Shown here: positions 45,851-55,169 of the stretch, in pieces | Layout of the letters: every line of letters starts with the position of its first letter | How positions within the stretch are numbered: the stretch's first letter is position 1 | DNA from: Streptomyces hygroscopicus | GTDB taxonomy: Bacteria; Actinomycetota; Actinomycetes; Streptomycetales; Streptomycetaceae | Length of the DNA stretch: 64,000 bases | Assembly (NCBI GenBank): GCA_002021875.1 | Contig: CP018627.1 | Location: 9,424,001-9,488,000 of the forward strand | Reading direction: 5' to 3' | Made by a program: the position numbers and the translations under genes | Notes under the pieces: generated by a model | The model's input: only the letters and a program-made list of their open reading frames with translations | Told to the model about the DNA's origin: nothing | Database searches by the model: none

Positions 45851-47425
45851 CTAGCGGGCGATCCCGCCGCCTCCCATATAGAGGTCCAGCTTCCCGGTCC
45901 GCTCGAAACTGTCGCCGTACAGCCGGGTGACGCCGCCGGTCGACAGCCCCTGGTCCGTGCCGGGCAGCAGCCATGCGGAGCTGCGAATCTTGTCGTCGCC
46001 CGGCGCGGCCACCGTCAGGTCGGCCCGGTGGTCGCCGTCCATGTCGACGAGGCGCACCGACATACCGAACGTGGCCCGCGCGCTCCCCCTGCCGCCGATG
46101 TCGCCCGCATCGATGACCCGGGCTCCCTCACCGGTCAGGCCGTTTGGACCGCCCAGCAGGAGCAGCACCTGTTCCGGGCCCGGCTTCGCGTACTCCTCGC
46201 TCCGGGGTGAGCCGGCCACCACGTCCGCGTAGCCGTCACCGTTGACGTCACCGGTGTCCAGGGAGGTGAAGGCGGCGTCCTCGTCCTGAGGTTCCTCGCC
46301 GGGTACGCCCGGGGTGCCGCGGTCGATGGTCGTCGGTTGTTTTCCCTTCCCCGGCCCGGCCTTGGAGCCGTACACGACGGTCACCGAGCTATGGCTCGCC
46401 TCGCCGCGCCGGGTACTGAGCACGAGGTCCGCGACGCCGTCGCCGTCCACATCGCCGACCCCTCCTGCCGCCGCGTCGGGGAGGCCGATGTCATCTGGTT
46501 GGGCGAGGCCGCCGCGGCGGGCGTGGAAGTAACCGACCGGCCAGCGCTCCTCGAACCGGGCTGTGCCGAGGGGCTTGTCGTGGTGGAGGGCCACCAACTC
46601 GTCGGCACCGTCACCGTCCAGGTCCCCGGCGACGAGGCCGCGGTAGTTCGCGGTGTCGATGTCTTTTGCGGGCCGGCGCGGTGCGGACACCGGGCCGGTG
46701 CCCGACGGGGTTCCGTCGCGTTTGAAAGGCCCCTTGAGCAGGCCCTTGTCGGAACCGAGCCCGAAGACCAGATCGGCATGCCCGTCCCCGTCGAAGTCAC
46801 CAGCGACGAGTTGCTCCTCCAGGATCGGGTCCAGCGCCCAGGAGACGTGGCTGCCGTCCGTCCCCGGCACCCGGACGGCGCTCTTCAGCCCGTCCCGGGA
46901 ACCCCACATGATGATCACGCTCGGTTTCCAGTCGAAGACGGCGGTGGCGAGGTCGGTGTACCCGTCCCCGTCGAAGTCGCGGGCCACCACATCGGTCCCG
47001 AAGAACGCCTCGTCCCGGGCCTCCCCCGGTATCAGGGCGTCGTTCTGCGTGAGGTACTGGCAGTGGGCGAGGGCGGTCCCGTCGCCCGATCCGTACGCCA
47101 CCGCGATGCTGCCGCCGCCGCTGCCGTTCTCCACGTCGCCCAGTGCTCCCATGGCCAGGTCGGGGTGGCCGTCACCGTCGAAGTCCGCGGCGGGCGCGGT
47201 ACCGGCCGGTGCCTGGGCGCCCTTCGCCGGGGCACTGGAGGGCGCGGTTCCGTGAGCCGCGGTGTGGCAGGTGCGGGGTGCGGCGATGCCCTCGGGCCCG
47301 GACTGAGCCAGAACCACTCCGACCGCGACGACGACCGCGACGACAGCCGCACCGCCCGCGATCACCCACCGGCGTTTGCCGCCCCGTTTCCGCACAGTTC
47401 CCTGCTCATCATCTTCGACGTCCAT
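45851..47425 (-). CDS. Membrane-anchored FG-GAP/VCBS repeat protein
   Basis: A 524-residue protein with a short acidic cytoplasmic N-terminus, a basic patch (RKRGGKRR) and one transmembrane helix at about residues 21-43. The exported remainder is a beta-propeller of FG-GAP/VCBS repeats with Ca-binding loops of the form DxDGDGxxD: DFDGDGHPDLAMG, DFDGDGYTDLATA, DFDGDGHADLVFG, DLDGDGADELVAL, DVDGDGVADLVLS, DVNGDGYADVVAG and DMDGDHRADLTVA. Seven such repeats match an integrin-alpha-like seven-bladed propeller. Start ATG 47425 is chosen because GAGAGG precedes it; the frame extends to 47467. It lies 229 bases downstream of the FHA kinase gene, so an adhesive or sensing role tied to those kinases is possible but unproven. 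Confidence 0.88.
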   Translation of the reverse strand: MDVEDDEQGTVRKRGGKRRWVIAGGAAVVAVVVAVGVVLAQSGPEGIAAPRTCHTAAHGTAPSSAPAKGAQAPAGTAPAADFDGDGHPDLAMGALGDVENGSGGGSIAVAYGSGDGTALAHCQYLTQNDALIPGEARDEAFFGTDVVARDFDGDGYTDLATAVFDWKPSVIIMWGSRDGLKSAVRVPGTDGSHVSWALDPILEEQLVAGDFDGDGHADLVFGLGSDKGLLKGPFKRDGTPSGTGPVSAPRRPAKDIDTANYRGLVAGDLDGDGADELVALHHDKPLGTARFEERWPVGYFHARRGGLAQPDDIGLPDAAAGGVGDVDGDGVADLVLSTRRGEASHSSVTVVYGSKAGPGKGKQPTTIDRGTPGVPGEEPQDEDAAFTSLDTGDVNGDGYADVVAGSPRSEEYAKPGPEQVLLLLGGPNGLTGEGARVIDAGDIGGRGSARATFGMSVRLVDMDGDHRADLTVAAPGDDKIRSSAWLLPGTDQGLSTGGVTRLYGDSFERTGKLDLYMGGGGIAR

Positions 47426-47654
47426 GTGATCAAGCACCTCTCGACGGTACCCAACGGTTCCGGACACCCGGTTGCGAACGGATCACCGACTTCAGCACCG
47501 TGCCCGCGCACACACGTCGTCGCGGACCGCGTCGGCACCCCTGCGCTTGCCGGAATCCCATCCGGGCAGGTCATGCGGCATGTCGGTATTCGTGGAGGAT
47601 GCCGCCGAGGCGCTCGCGCCGTCGTATCGGGGAACTTCCCGTCCCGGTCCCGGA

Positions 47655-49049
47655 TCAGGAATCGCGCCCGGCGGCCCGCGCCCTCAAGGTCGCCCGCTCC
47701 AGCGCCCCGCGCAGCTCCGCCGCGCTCGTGCAGCCGATCTCGGGGTGCTCCCGCAGCGCCGTGTCGATGACCTCCGCGAGGCGTCGTGGGATGGCCGGGT
47801 CGCGGCGGCGGATCGGGATGGCCGGCTCCTGCAGGACGACCTGCCAGGGGTCCTTGGCGCGCGGGAACTCGCGCGGGGTCCTTCCGGTCAGCGTGTGGTA
47901 GATGCAGGCGGCAAATGCCCAGACGTCCGCGGCGGGGGTGGCCTTGCGGAAGTCGATGACCTGTTGGCGCGGCATGAACATCGGTTTGCCCGCTGTGGTG
48001 CCGGTGCGTGTCAGCCCGCTCAGGCCCGCCTGGTCAAATGCCTTTCCGATGCCGAAGTCCGCGATCTTCGCCGTCGTCGAGCCGTCGGTCTCCCTGTGCA
48101 GCAGGATGTTGGAGGGGCTCAGGTCGCGGTGGACGACGCCCTGCCCGTGCGCGTGTTCCAGGCCCTTGAGCGCCTGCACCGCGATGGGCACCGCTTCCTC
48201 GACCGGGAGTCGCCCGCCGCGTTCGGCGACGAGCCGGTCCAGGCTGCCGCCGGTGCAGAACTCGGTTGTCAGATAGAAGGTTCCGTTCGCGAAGCCCGCG
48301 TCGTGCAGCGCGACGACGTGCGGATGCTTCATTGCCCGGGTGAGCGCCACCTCGCGCAGGAACCGGGCGCGCGCCGTCTCGCTCGCCGCCACCTTCGGCA
48401 GCATCACCTTCAGCGCCACCTCGACGCCGGTGGCCTCGTGCCGGGCCAGGTACACCGCGCCCATGCCGCCACGGCCGAGCTCCCGGATCACCGAGTAGCC
48501 GCGGATGGCCATGAGGTCGGCGCGGCCGCCGCGCGCCAGCTCGAGCAGCAGCTTGAGCACGGCGTCGGGCCGGGCCTGACAGGCGGCGCACAACAACTCG
48601 CCGGGGCGGTCGCCCGCCTCGTCGCCCAGCTCGCGCTCGCACTTGGCGCAGCGCGCGAGCCTCAGCGTGGCGACCTGCGGCCGCGCGATGTCGACGCGTA
48701 ACACAGTGTCACCGAGGCGGATCCGGTCGCCGTCCTCGAGGTCGTGCTCGGGGTAGGAATCCGCGACTGCCTCCTCGGGGGTGAGGCCACGGCGCCGCTG
48801 GCCGATCTTCTCGCCGTTGACGTACGTGCCGTTGAGGCTGCCGAAGTCGCGGATGCGGATGTCCGGCGGGTTGATGTCGAGCAGGCAGTGGTGGCGGGAG
48901 ACGGTCTTGTGGTCGGGGTCGTCGGGCAGTTGCGGCGAACAGTCGGTGGAGCGGCCGAGGACGCAGGTGGTGCGCTCCTCGAAGACGTACGCGCCGGGCT
49001 TGCCCCGGCCCTCGACGAGGGTGAGCGTGATGGTGGCCGAGGGCGTCAC
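47655..49049 (-). CDS. FHA - zinc ribbon - Ser/Thr protein kinase
   Basis: A 464-residue cytoplasmic kinase. An FHA domain at about 8-120 binds phosphothreonine (CVLGRSTDCSPQLPDD, KTVSRHHCLLDI, DFGSLNGTYVNGEKIG). A small zinc ribbon follows with two Cys pairs (CAKC and CAAC, about 130-160). The kinase domain (about 183-450) has P-loop ELGRGGMGAVY, ATP-binding Lys in VALKVMLPK, catalytic loop GVVHRDLSPSNILLH and DFG in IADFGIGKAF. The SPSN in place of KPxN in the loop is a variation. FHA-first order is the reverse of many bacterial kinases. No transmembrane segment is present. It lies 120 bases downstream of the WD40 kinase; the FHA domain may read that kinase's autophosphorylation. Confidence 0.9.
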   Translation of the reverse strand: MTPSATITLTLVEGRGKPGAYVFEERTTCVLGRSTDCSPQLPDDPDHKTVSRHHCLLDINPPDIRIRDFGSLNGTYVNGEKIGQRRRGLTPEEAVADSYPEHDLEDGDRIRLGDTVLRVDIARPQVATLRLARCAKCERELGDEAGDRPGELLCAACQARPDAVLKLLLELARGGRADLMAIRGYSVIRELGRGGMGAVYLARHEATGVEVALKVMLPKVAASETARARFLREVALTRAMKHPHVVALHDAGFANGTFYLTTEFCTGGSLDRLVAERGGRLPVEEAVPIAVQALKGLEHAHGQGVVHRDLSPSNILLHRETDGSTTAKIADFGIGKAFDQAGLSGLTRTGTTAGKPMFMPRQQVIDFRKATPAADVWAFAACIYHTLTGRTPREFPRAKDPWQVVLQEPAIPIRRRDPAIPRRLAEVIDTALREHPEIGCTSAAELRGALERATLRARAAGRDS

Positions 49050-49169
49050 AGAGGATCGTCTCCTTGTGTGTGAGGGGAGGGCTTCGGGGGACGAGGAGGG
49101 CTTCGGGGGACGAGACGGTGAACGTGAGCCCGCCGTCTGCGGCGTCGGACAGTACGCATCCCGCTCCGC

Positions 49170-52100
49170 TCAGTCGGCCACCAGCTCCCAGTCGAGGTCC
49201 CAGAGCCGGAGGCCGTCGTCTCCCGCCGACACCAAGTTGCGCAGGTCGGGGGTGAGTTCGAGGTGCCGGATGCGTTGTTGGTGCCCTTCGAGCACGTGCA
49301 GGCATCGGCCGGTGGCGACCTCCCACATCCGTACGGATCTGTCGTGGCCGGCCGAGAAGGCGAACCGGGCGTCGGGTGTGAACCGCACGGCGGAGACCCA
49401 GCCCTCGTGCCCCGCGAACTCGCGTACGGACCGCCCGGCACCGGCGTCCCACAGCCGGATCGGTTCGTCCTTGGCGCCCGAGGACATGACCTGGTGTGTG
49501 GACATGGCCAGGCGGCCGTCGGCGCTCAGGCACGCCGACAGGATCGGCTCCCCGGGGCCGGTCCAGGTCCGCAGGCAGGCTCCGGTGTCGAGATCCCGCA
49601 GCCGGACCACGCCGCCTGAGTCGCCGACCGCCGCGAGCCGTCCGTCCGCGGACGTGGAGATCACGTTGACCGGGCCGTTCTGGGTGATCGTCGCGACGCA
49701 GCGGTCGTCGTCCAGGTCCCATCGGCGCAGGACACCGTCGCCGCCGCCGAGCCAGGCGTACCTTCCGTCGCCGGTGAACCTGATGGTCCGCCTCATGTCC
49801 CAGTCCGGAGTCAGCCGACGGCACTCGCCGTCTGCCAGTCGCCGCCGAATGATCGCGAGTGGTTTGGTGCCCTCGCACAGGACGTGCCGGCCGTCGTCGC
49901 TCAACGCCACCCCGCCCACCCTGCCCGGGTGATCGTCGAGGACGTGCGTGCACGCGCCGCTGTCCAGATCCCAGATCCGTACCGTGCCGTCGCTCTGCCC
50001 GCTGACGGCGAGCCGGACACCCGCGGCGACACCGATCGCCGTGATGGCGCCGTAGGAGAGGGGACCGGCGTCCAGTGGCCGCGACCAGGCGGAGCGCAGC
50101 CGTACGTGGCGGGCCGAGCGGCCCAGTTCGTGCCAGGCGGCCAGGACCTGGGGGGCGCGCTCGTATCCGGGTATCTCCCGTGCGCGGGTCAGCAGGGCGA
50201 AGGCTGACCGGTGTCGGCCGTTCGACATCGCCTGGCGCGCGTCGGCGAGCAGTTCCTCGGCCAGTCCGCCGAGCCGGCTGACCTCCGCGTACTCGCGCGG
50301 CTTGATCACGTGCGGCTCGGCGGCGTATTCGGTATCGGGCAACCGCCAGCTACGCATGGGCAGTTCGGGATGGCCGCCGACGGAGCAGCCGAACCGGTCG
50401 TCGCCGTCGGGGAATCCGACGTGGTGCATCCCGTACGCGTGGGCGGTGAAGGTCCGCAGACACCGGCCGCTGCTCAGCTCCCAGATCTGAACGGTGTGGT
50501 CGCCGGTCGTTCCGGAGAGCAGCAGCCGCCCACTGTCGCCGAAGGCCAGGTGACCGGCCGCGGCGGTCAGCCCCGTCAACGTACGCAACGTACGGACCTG
50601 CCGGCCGTCCCCCACATCCCACAACCGGATCACCCGGTCCTTGCCGGCCACCGCGACCATCCGCCCGTCGGGACTGAAGCACAGCGCATGCGTCGCCGAG
50701 CCGGCGGCCAGCACCCGGCACCGGCCATCGGCCACGCTCCACAGCCGCGCCCCGTCCTCCTCTGCGGTGAGCACATGGCGCCCGTCGGCGCTCACCTCGT
50801 ACTGCGAGCCGTCCAGGGCGCTGTCCTCGAGTGCTGTCCCGAGCAGCCACCGGCAGGTCCCGGTCCGCGGTTCCCAGACCTGGACGCGCCCGTCCACGCC
50901 CTGCCACACACCGATGCGCCCGTCGGCACTCAACCTGACCGGGCACCCCGTGGCGCGTGCTGCGGAGCGGATGACGCGGGTACACCTGCCCGCCCTGAGA
51001 TCCCAGAACTGCACCGTGCCGTCGCGGCTCGTGGACAGTGCGTACGAGCCGTCAGGGGTGAGGTCGACGCCGAGCACCTGCGTGCGGTGGCCCTTGACCG
51101 CCAACCGCTGTGCGCCGGTCGCCGTGGACCACAGCCGGAGCACGCCGTCCCAGTGGCCGCTCAGCGCGAGGCGTCCGTCGGGAGCGAACCGGATCGGCAG
51201 GTACCCCATCACCTCGTGCCGGGCGAGCAGTTTCACCGGCGCGAACGGCAGCGCGAACGGCTCGCGGAATTCGCGGGTGCCGGTGTGGCGGGCATCGGCC
51301 ACGGTTCCGGAGGCCGCCACCCGCAGCGCCGCCCGTACGTCGGTGTCGTCGGGCCGTTCGCGCGCGAGGGCGTCGAGCAGGTCGCGTGCCGCCGCGAGGT
51401 CGCCGCGTTCGAGGTGGACCCGGGCCAGAAACAGCCGCACCTGCCAGGAGGACGCGCCGGACCCACGCGGGATCGCTTCCAACCGGGCGACGAGTTCCCC
51501 ATCGGTGATCGCCCCCGTACGCCACCGGAACAGGCCACCGTTGTACACGGCCCCGACGTGGTGCGGGTCGACCGCGAGCGCCTCGTCGAAGGCCTGCTCG
51601 GCGTCGGCGGCCCGGTCCAGGTCGAGGAGCGAGAGGCCACGGTTGTTGAGCTCGTCGGCGCGCAGATCGGCGGCCTCCGGCGTGGCACGCGGATACGCCG
51701 AGCCGGTCACCTGCTCGTAGATCCCGGTCAGTACATCCGCGATGTCCGCCATCGAGGCAGGCCGGCGGGCCGGGTGCTGCCGCAGGCAGCGCCGGAGCAG
51801 GTGGGCGACTTCCGGCGGCGCCGCGACCGGATTCGAGGGGTCGGCCAGGTAATCCTCCAGCGCGAGACCCGCGACCGAACCAGCCGCCCAGTGCACACCG
51901 CCGGTGAACATCTCCAGGACCGAGACCGCGAAGCTGTAGACATCGCTGCGCCGCCCGACGGGCTCGCCCGCGAGCTGCTCCGGGGACGCGTAGCCGACCG
52001 TCATGCCGCCGGACGGCACCAACACGCTTACCCCCGGCGCCACTTGGAGGTCAGCCGGGGCCGTGGTGGCCTTGGACCGGGCGAGACCGAAGTCGGTGAT

Positions 52101-52595
52101 CTTCGCGGCGCCCGTGCCGTCGAGCAGAATGTTGGCCGGCTTCACGTCCTGATGCACCAGGTCCCTGCGATGGGCGTGCTCGAGCCCGCGGGCCGCTTGG
52201 ACCGCCGTGTCGAGAACACGGGCGAGGGCCTGCCGCGCATCCCCGGCGTGGAGCCGCCCGTCGCCGATCCACTCGGCCAGGCTGCCGCCGTCGACGTACT
52301 CGGCGAACACGCGAGGGACCCCGTCGATGACCCGCACGTAATGGCAGGCGCAGACGTTCGGATGGAGCCCGAGGGACACCCACGCCTCGGCCTCCCTGAC
52401 GAACAGCTCCTGATCACCGGGGCTCCGGAACAGCTCGGGCCGCGAACTCTTCACCGCCATGTCGATGCCCCAGGCGAGATGCCGCACCCGGTGCACGACG
52501 CCCATCCCGCCCCGGCCAAGCTCGCCGATCACCCGGTACCGGCCGTCGACGGTCTCGCCGGTCACCCAAACGGTCGGCGACGTAGGTGCGTTCAC
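49170..52595 (-). CDS. Ser/Thr protein kinase with TPR and WD40 propellers
   Basis: A 1141-residue protein. The kinase domain (about 15-290) has P-loop ELGRGGMGVVHRV, Lys in DMAVKSSRPEL, catalytic loop DLVHQDVKPANILLD and ITDFGLARSK. The usual HRD is HQD, so it belongs to the non-RD class. A TPR-like helical section (about 310-425) carries LLDLDRAADAEQAFDEALAV. From about 440 to the end are two blocks of WD40 repeats separated by a helical linker (about 750-835), together enough blades for two propellers. No membrane segment is seen. The start is 52595. The large scaffold suggests assembly of a signalling complex; the FHA kinase and FG-GAP protein follow on the same strand. Confidence 0.92.
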   Translation of the reverse strand: MNAPTSPTVWVTGETVDGRYRVIGELGRGGMGVVHRVRHLAWGIDMAVKSSRPELFRSPGDQELFVREAEAWVSLGLHPNVCACHYVRVIDGVPRVFAEYVDGGSLAEWIGDGRLHAGDARQALARVLDTAVQAARGLEHAHRRDLVHQDVKPANILLDGTGAAKITDFGLARSKATTAPADLQVAPGVSVLVPSGGMTVGYASPEQLAGEPVGRRSDVYSFAVSVLEMFTGGVHWAAGSVAGLALEDYLADPSNPVAAPPEVAHLLRRCLRQHPARRPASMADIADVLTGIYEQVTGSAYPRATPEAADLRADELNNRGLSLLDLDRAADAEQAFDEALAVDPHHVGAVYNGGLFRWRTGAITDGELVARLEAIPRGSGASSWQVRLFLARVHLERGDLAAARDLLDALARERPDDTDVRAALRVAASGTVADARHTGTREFREPFALPFAPVKLLARHEVMGYLPIRFAPDGRLALSGHWDGVLRLWSTATGAQRLAVKGHRTQVLGVDLTPDGSYALSTSRDGTVQFWDLRAGRCTRVIRSAARATGCPVRLSADGRIGVWQGVDGRVQVWEPRTGTCRWLLGTALEDSALDGSQYEVSADGRHVLTAEEDGARLWSVADGRCRVLAAGSATHALCFSPDGRMVAVAGKDRVIRLWDVGDGRQVRTLRTLTGLTAAAGHLAFGDSGRLLLSGTTGDHTVQIWELSSGRCLRTFTAHAYGMHHVGFPDGDDRFGCSVGGHPELPMRSWRLPDTEYAAEPHVIKPREYAEVSRLGGLAEELLADARQAMSNGRHRSAFALLTRAREIPGYERAPQVLAAWHELGRSARHVRLRSAWSRPLDAGPLSYGAITAIGVAAGVRLAVSGQSDGTVRIWDLDSGACTHVLDDHPGRVGGVALSDDGRHVLCEGTKPLAIIRRRLADGECRRLTPDWDMRRTIRFTGDGRYAWLGGGDGVLRRWDLDDDRCVATITQNGPVNVISTSADGRLAAVGDSGGVVRLRDLDTGACLRTWTGPGEPILSACLSADGRLAMSTHQVMSSGAKDEPIRLWDAGAGRSVREFAGHEGWVSAVRFTPDARFAFSAGHDRSVRMWEVATGRCLHVLEGHQQRIRHLELTPDLRNLVSAGDDGLRLWDLDWELVAD

Positions 52596-52793
52596 TGCGA
52601 TTCCTCATCGTGATTGCGGCAGAAGTCGCTGTCCTGGAAGGCCCGGACGCAGAAGGCCCCGTTGTCAGATTTCGACGAGGGCCAGTATGTGACGTCGTCG
52701 ATCCCGGTGTCGATGTTTCAGGCTCACCGCGGGGGTGCGGGAGCGCGCCGTTCAGTCCTTCGCCGAGATGCCCCGTAGCGCTTCATATTTGCT

Positions 52794-53699
52794 TCATCGG
52801 TTGTGAGCTGGGACTTTTCCCATGGTCAGCTGGCTCGGTGGTACTCGTTGATGAGGCCGGCGACGGCTTGTCGGCGTTTGATCCGGACTGCGGGCGGGGG
52901 GGATGACGTTCGGGTTGTCGCTGGGTGCGAGTTGGTCTCGGCCTTGGTGGGGTCGGTGGCTGTTGAAGCGGCGTGTGTAGTCGTGGAGGATCTTCTCGCC
53001 GTGGCCACGGTGGAAGAGCAGGACCCGGTCGGTGCACTCTTCCCGTGTTGAGCGGATGAAGCGTTCTGCGTGTGGGTTGCAGTTGGGGCTGCGTGGAGGG
53101 GTCTTGGTCACAGTGATGTCTTCGCTGGTGAACACGGCGTCGAAGGCGGCCGTGAATTTCGCGTCCCGGTCGCGGATGAGATGGGTGAATTCTGCCGCGC
53201 GGTCGCCGAGTTGTCACAGAACTGCCGGGCCTGCTGGGCGGCCCAGGTGGCGGTGGGGTGGGCGGTGACCCCGAGGATATGGACGGTGCGGGTACGCACC
53301 TCCATGACGAACAGTGCGTAGAGCCGCTGCAGTGCCACGGTGTCTGCGTGGAAGACATCGGTGGCGGGCAGGCCGCTGTACCCGCCGGACGGTGGCGGGG
53401 CTGACTTTGTGCCCGAGGCGGCGCAGTTCGCCGTGCACGCGTCGGAAGCCCCATCGGGAGTTCTCGGCGCCGAGCCGGATGATCAGGTCGCGGATTTCCC
53501 CCGGCAGCGGCGGCCGCCCAGTCAGGGTGGCGAGTAGCGCACGGTCCGGCCGGCCGGGCTTGGGTGAGGTGACCTGGCGGCGCAGAACCGCGAGCTCGTG
53601 TCGCAGGATCAGTATCTCCGCGTTCTTGGCCGCAGAGGATCGAGTCATCAGGAACAGCCACGCGAAGATCCGTGTGGCGATCAGGTAGGTAAGTCGCAC
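52794..53699 (-). pseudogene. Frameshifted IS transposase (integrase-core type)
   Basis: The start MRLTYLIATRIFAWLFLM and EILILRHELAVLRRQV are in one frame, with [19 protein letters not shown]. The core continues in another frame ([19 protein letters not shown]), and the end in a third (NPHAERFIRSTREECTDRV, FNSHRPHQGRDQLAP). Several frameshifts inactivate it. It is from the same broad family as the copies near 25, 26 and 34 kb, but a different subtype. Confidence 0.8.
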
Positions 53700-53858
53700 C
53701 AGTATGAGGACTGATCATGCTGGAACCTGGTGGTCAGGTTCGCTATCCCAGGTCAGGTCCGGTGAAGCCATTCTGGAACGCTACGGTCCTGAATCATTGT
53801 CACCTCCAGAAGGTTTCCGTGTTGTCTCCTGACAAGAGAACCTGGCTAGTTTCGTGAC

Positions 53859-54413
53859 ATGGAATCCTGGCTGAAGGACCTACTCACGCAAATCGACGAC
53901 GCGACAGCTAAACTGATTGCAACAGCCCGCGGCTTCACCGACGAACAGGTCAGCGAACCGTCGTTGCTGTCCGGCTGGACCCGCGGCCACGTCCTCACCC
54001 ACATTGCCCGCGCCGCTGAGGCGCACCGAAACCTGTTGGAGGCAGTCCGCACCGGGACCGACATCCCCGCCTACGCGAGTCAAGAAGCCCGCGACAGGTC
54101 CATCGAAATCGGTGCGAGCCGACCGGTCGCCGGGCAAGTAGCCGACATCGAACGGACGGCGGCGGCATTTCGGGCCGCCGTCGACACAACACCCGATGAC
54201 GCGTGGACGACCGGTGTAACCATCCTGCACCTTGAGCCGTTCCCGGCCAGCCAGGTTGTCCTACGCAAGCTCGTCGAGCTCGAACTGCATCACGTCGATC
54301 TGAACGCGGGCTACCGGCCGGCCGACTGGCCTGTCACCTTCAAGCCCCTGGAGTTGCCCGAACCCATGCGAAGCCAGGCCGTTGACCGTATATCCTGGTT
54401 CGCCACAAAGTAA
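53859..54413 (+). CDS. Short maleylpyruvate-isomerase (MDMPI) family protein
   Basis: A 184-residue member of the mycothiol-dependent maleylpyruvate isomerase/DinB-like group. The helical N-terminal domain shows TAKLIATARGFTDEQVSEPS, SGWTRGHVLTHIARAAEAH (metal-binding His residues) and the third His in LVELELHHVDLNAGY. Full MDMPI proteins have about 240 residues with a C-terminal SCP2-like domain, which is missing here; the stop comes shortly after the helical bundle. It may be a natural short form or truncated by the IS701 and intron debris that follows. Mycothiol use would fit an actinobacterium. The start is ATG 53859. Confidence 0.8.
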   Translation: MESWLKDLLTQIDDATAKLIATARGFTDEQVSEPSLLSGWTRGHVLTHIARAAEAHRNLLEAVRTGTDIPAYASQEARDRSIEIGASRPVAGQVADIERTAAAFRAAVDTTPDDAWTTGVTILHLEPFPASQVVLRKLVELELHHVDLNAGYRPADWPVTFKPLELPEPMRSQAVDRISWFATK

Positions 54414-54549
54414 TTCCGACCACTCCCGCCTGCCCACTACAACCGGGCTGGCGGTCCGTCACGGCAGCTGTAAGTCTTGATCTTGGTCGTCGGGTCACGT
54501 AGTCGCTGCTGCGGTGACGTTGTTCCAGTGCCGGGGACAGGCGGTGGCG

Positions 54550-54680
54550 CGGTGTAGGCGCGCAGGTCGTCGCGGACGGCATCGGTGTCCCAGCGGGCGT
54601 AGCGCAGCATGCGCCGCATCGGTCCGGGGCGGGTGTGACCGGCCTGTTCGGCAAGCTGGTGAGGTCGGACCGGGGCGCCT
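54550..54680 (-). pseudogene. IS701-family transposase fragment
   Basis: The frame reads LAEQAGHTRPGPMRRMLRYA, then RWDTDAVRDDLRAY, the well-conserved early part of IS701-family transposases. It is flanked directly by group II intron sequence and continues into unrelated sequence. Confidence 0.6.
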
Positions 54681-54689
54681 GGCCGACGT

Positions 54690-54840
54690 TGCCGTCGGTG
54701 GGTTTCCCGGCCCGCCTCCCGAACCGGACGTGCCCGTTGGGTAGGCCGCCGGCGAGGTGCCAGTGAGTAGGCCCTTTTCCGACGGCCCCCACCGAACCGG
54801 ACGTGCAACGTTAATTGCATCCGGCTCTCCAGTGCCTTTT
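54690..54840 (-). mobile_element. Group II intron 3'-end remnants
   Basis: Two intron-end sequences lie in tandem on the minus strand: a full domain V with its downstream domain-VI-like sequence (54740-54830), and the 3' half of a second domain V (GCACGTCCGGTTC, about 54721-54735) with its own downstream GGGCCGGGAAACC. No reverse transcriptase frame is nearby, so the element cannot move by itself. Confidence 0.6.
54794..54827 (-). ncRNA. Group II intron domain V (orphan)
   Basis: Read on the minus strand, this exact 34-nucleotide segment starts GAGCCGGATGC and ends GCACGTCCGGTTC. The arms GAGCCGGA and TCCGGTTC pair fully, with the AGC catalytic triad at positions 2-4 and the typical G-U pair inside it. 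Length and layout are those of group II intron domain V. Confidence 0.7.
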
Positions 54841-54925
54841 CTTTCTCATGAATTCCGTCGCGAGGGGCGTCCACTAAGACCGTGTCCTATGTGGTGAGGC
54901 GGACGAGTCGCTTGTAGCGCCCGCA

Positions 54926-55135
54926 TGTGCCGACCGCGTCGTTCGGGCCATCCGGCGCGACGGCCCACCGGCGCTTCACCGAGTGGACCGAGGCCCGAGT
55001 GTGGGCCAAACTCCACCGTCTGGTCCTCGACGAACTCGGATCCCGCGGCGAGCTGGACTGGTTACGGCCCGGATACCGACGCTGCCTGGGCGGACGAGCG
55101 GGCAACAACGGGGCCACACGTTCCCACAGGCCCAA
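54926..55135. pseudogene. Rearranged IS5-family transposase pieces
   Basis: On the + strand, 54926-55050 encodes VPTASFGPSGATAHRRFTEW and ARVWAKLHRLVLDELGSRG, the second block of an IS5-type transposase. On the minus strand, 55060-55135 encodes LWERVAPLLPARPPRQRRYP, the first block of the same family. The two pieces face opposite directions, so an inversion or double insertion broke the element. Confidence 0.55.
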
Positions 55136-55169
55136 CTGCCTATGCAGGCACGGCGGTTGAAAAACAAGT

